Positions 61,724-64,000 of a stretch of DNA of 64,000 bases are shown here, one piece after another. The position numbers and the translations under genes are program-made. Source of the DNA: Kiloniella laminariae (GTDB lineage Bacteria > Pseudomonadota > Alphaproteobacteria > Kiloniellales > Kiloniellaceae); NCBI RefSeq assembly GCF_027214005.1, contig NZ_JAPWGY010000004.1, positions 248,001 through 312,000 of the forward strand, given 5' to 3'. The notes under the pieces were generated by a model, which saw only the letters and a list, made by a program, of their open reading frames with translations, had not been told where the DNA came from and did not search any database. Numbering within the stretch: the first letter of the stretch is position 1; each line of letters opens with the position of its first letter.

Positions 61724-61930
61724 TTATTTCTTTTGAACAACCGTAACGTCCCCGCTTTGGCTGATCGTGACACGTTCGGCAAGGAAGCTTTCCGGAGAAA
61801 GGATAGCGGCGAGGGAAACCGAAACGGTTGAGAGGAAGATGATCGACAGCAGGATCACCGTCAGGCCCAGCAAGCCGGTTCTGCGGCTGTTGAAAGAGGG
61901 CTTGTTGCGAACGAAGCCTGTTCTGATCAT
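61724..61930 (-). CDS. Small membrane protein, function unknown
   Basis: A 68-residue protein with a basic start ('IRTGFVRNKPSFNSRRTG'), one hydrophobic membrane segment (residues about 20-44) and a Ser/Thr/Lys tail. GGGAG lies about 9 bases before the ATG, which supports translation. I do not recognise a family. It is placed opposite the ahpD-aspC gap, and convergent to ahpD. Confidence 0.55.
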   Translation of the reverse strand: MIRTGFVRNKPSFNSRRTGLLGLTVILLSIIFLSTVSVSLAAILSPESFLAERVTISQSGDVTVVQKK

Positions 61931-63440
<1,510 letters not shown>

Positions 63441-63466
63441 GAGGCACCATTCCAGCGAAATTGTGA

Positions 63467-63495
63467 AAAGGGCGTACCACAGTGGTGCGCCCTTT
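63467..63495 (+). terminator. Terminator after the aminotransferase gene
   Basis: AAAGGGCGtACCAC pairs with GTGGTgCGCCCTTT in a near-perfect hairpin followed by CTGTATG. It is about 27 bases after the stop. Confidence 0.75.
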
Positions 63496-63593
63496 CTGTA
63501 TGAGGATAAATTCGGGACCTCGCGCAGTGGTGATTTGTCCGTGAGGGTCCCGGGGACTATCTCTGTTACAGTATATGGCAGAGGAAACAGGCA

Positions 63594-64000
63594 ATGTTTA
63601 TCAAAATTCGCAAACGCTGGGAGCTGAAGGAGCATCAGGCAACCTCGGAGACTGTTTATATAAACAGGCGCCAGTTCATGCAAAAAGCCGCACTTGGTAG
63701 TGCCCTTATTTCTACAGGGTTGATTGCAGGCTGTGAGGAACAGAGCGCCGAAGCGACCACTCCTTCAGGCGAAAAAACGCTAAGTCTTGATCCTTCTGCC
63801 CAATATTATCCGGCGGGGCGCAACGAACTCTATAAACTTGATCGCGCTCTGAGCGATGAGAGACTGGCGACGACCTATAACAATTTTTATGAATTTGGTT
63901 CGTCAAAAAATATCTATCAGAAGGCTCAGGCTCTGCCGATCCGCCCTTGGGATATTGTGCTGGATGGCATGGTTGAAAAGCCGCTTACTCTGGGGATTGA
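63594..64000 (+). CDS. msrP: MsrP (YedY) molybdoprotein methionine sulfoxide reductase, N-terminal part
   Basis: An open frame of 135 codons that runs off the right edge. It starts with a GAGGAAA site 8 bases before the ATG. A twin-arginine signal 'NRRQFMQKAALGSALISTGL' at residues 24-43 marks export of the folded molybdoprotein. After it 'YYNNFYEF..' (as 'TTYNNFYEFGSSK') and 'RPWDIVLDGMVEKPLTLGI' match the MsrP catalytic subunit, which repairs oxidised periplasmic proteins using a molybdopterin cofactor. Its heme partner MsrQ would be expected just beyond the window. Confidence 0.92.
   Translation, partial: MFIKIRKRWELKEHQATSETVYINRRQFMQKAALGSALISTGLIAGCEEQSAEATTPSGEKTLSLDPSAQYYPAGRNELYKLDRALSDERLATTYNNFYEFGSSKNIYQKAQALPIRPWDIVLDGMVEKPLTLGI

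Overview
The window is a gene-dense, mostly housekeeping stretch of an alphaproteobacterial chromosome, most like a Rhodospirillales-type marine lineage. The supports are a petABC cytochrome bc1 operon, the prs-rplY-pth-ychF and hldD-lgt-MidA-pgeF runs, DUF1285, DUF6111 and UbiK proteins, a PetP/PetR-like regulator pair, and a fused TAXI-TRAP permease. Base composition looks close to balanced by eye. No rRNA, tRNA, insertion sequence, prophage or CRISPR array was seen.

Layout. 1-2.7 kb: end of a TAXI-TRAP solute receptor and its fused permease. 2.7-7 kb: an unassigned periplasmic protein, an AlkC-type DNA repair protein, a copper-linked pair (PCuAC chaperone and DUF2946), a Sel1 protein and a small acidic protein. 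7.5-14.8 kb: a divergent PEP carboxylase, DUF924, a glutathionyl-hydroquinone reductase, a pirin facing a LysR regulator, and a GNAT protein. 14.8-21.7 kb: a minus-strand moxR/DUF58/DUF4159/membrane-protein operon whose last gene has an in-frame TAA. 21.8-24.7 kb: DUF1285, CoA pyrophosphatase, DUF6111 and cca, tightly overlapped. 24.7-29.5 kb: GNAT, hemF, trmL and petABC. 29.6-31.2 kb: VOC and HPP proteins.

31.2-40 kb: two minus-strand runs, hldD-lgt-methyltransferase-pgeF-lipoprotein and prs-rplY-pth-ychF. rplY has a candidate promoter and a terminator-like hairpin in its leader. 40.1-43.3 kb: ubiK, YbjN, proC, TetR and csaA. 43.3-46 kb: histidine kinase, OmpR-type regulator and MarR regulator. 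46.2-50.2 kb: ilvE, a GreA/GreB-family protein and a molybdenum cofactor cluster (moaE, moaD, moeA, mobB). 50.3-58.7 kb: uvrC, a 637-bp non-coding gap with inverted DnaA-box-like sites, folB, a Ca/Na exchanger, an orphan PAS kinase and uvrB. 58.8-64 kb: dpaL, ahpC, ahpD, a small membrane protein, an aspartate aminotransferase and the start of msrP.

Shared themes: molybdenum cofactor made by moaD/moaE/moeA/mobB would serve enzymes such as MsrP; AhpC/AhpD, MsrP, UvrB/UvrC and the AlkC-type protein cover oxidative and DNA damage; PetABC with the PetP/PetR-like regulators suggests control of respiratory electron flow. I did not find an obviously new multi-gene defence or mobile system. The most unusual points are the nonsense codon in the moxR operon, the rplY leader, the divergent PEP carboxylase and the DnaA-box gap.
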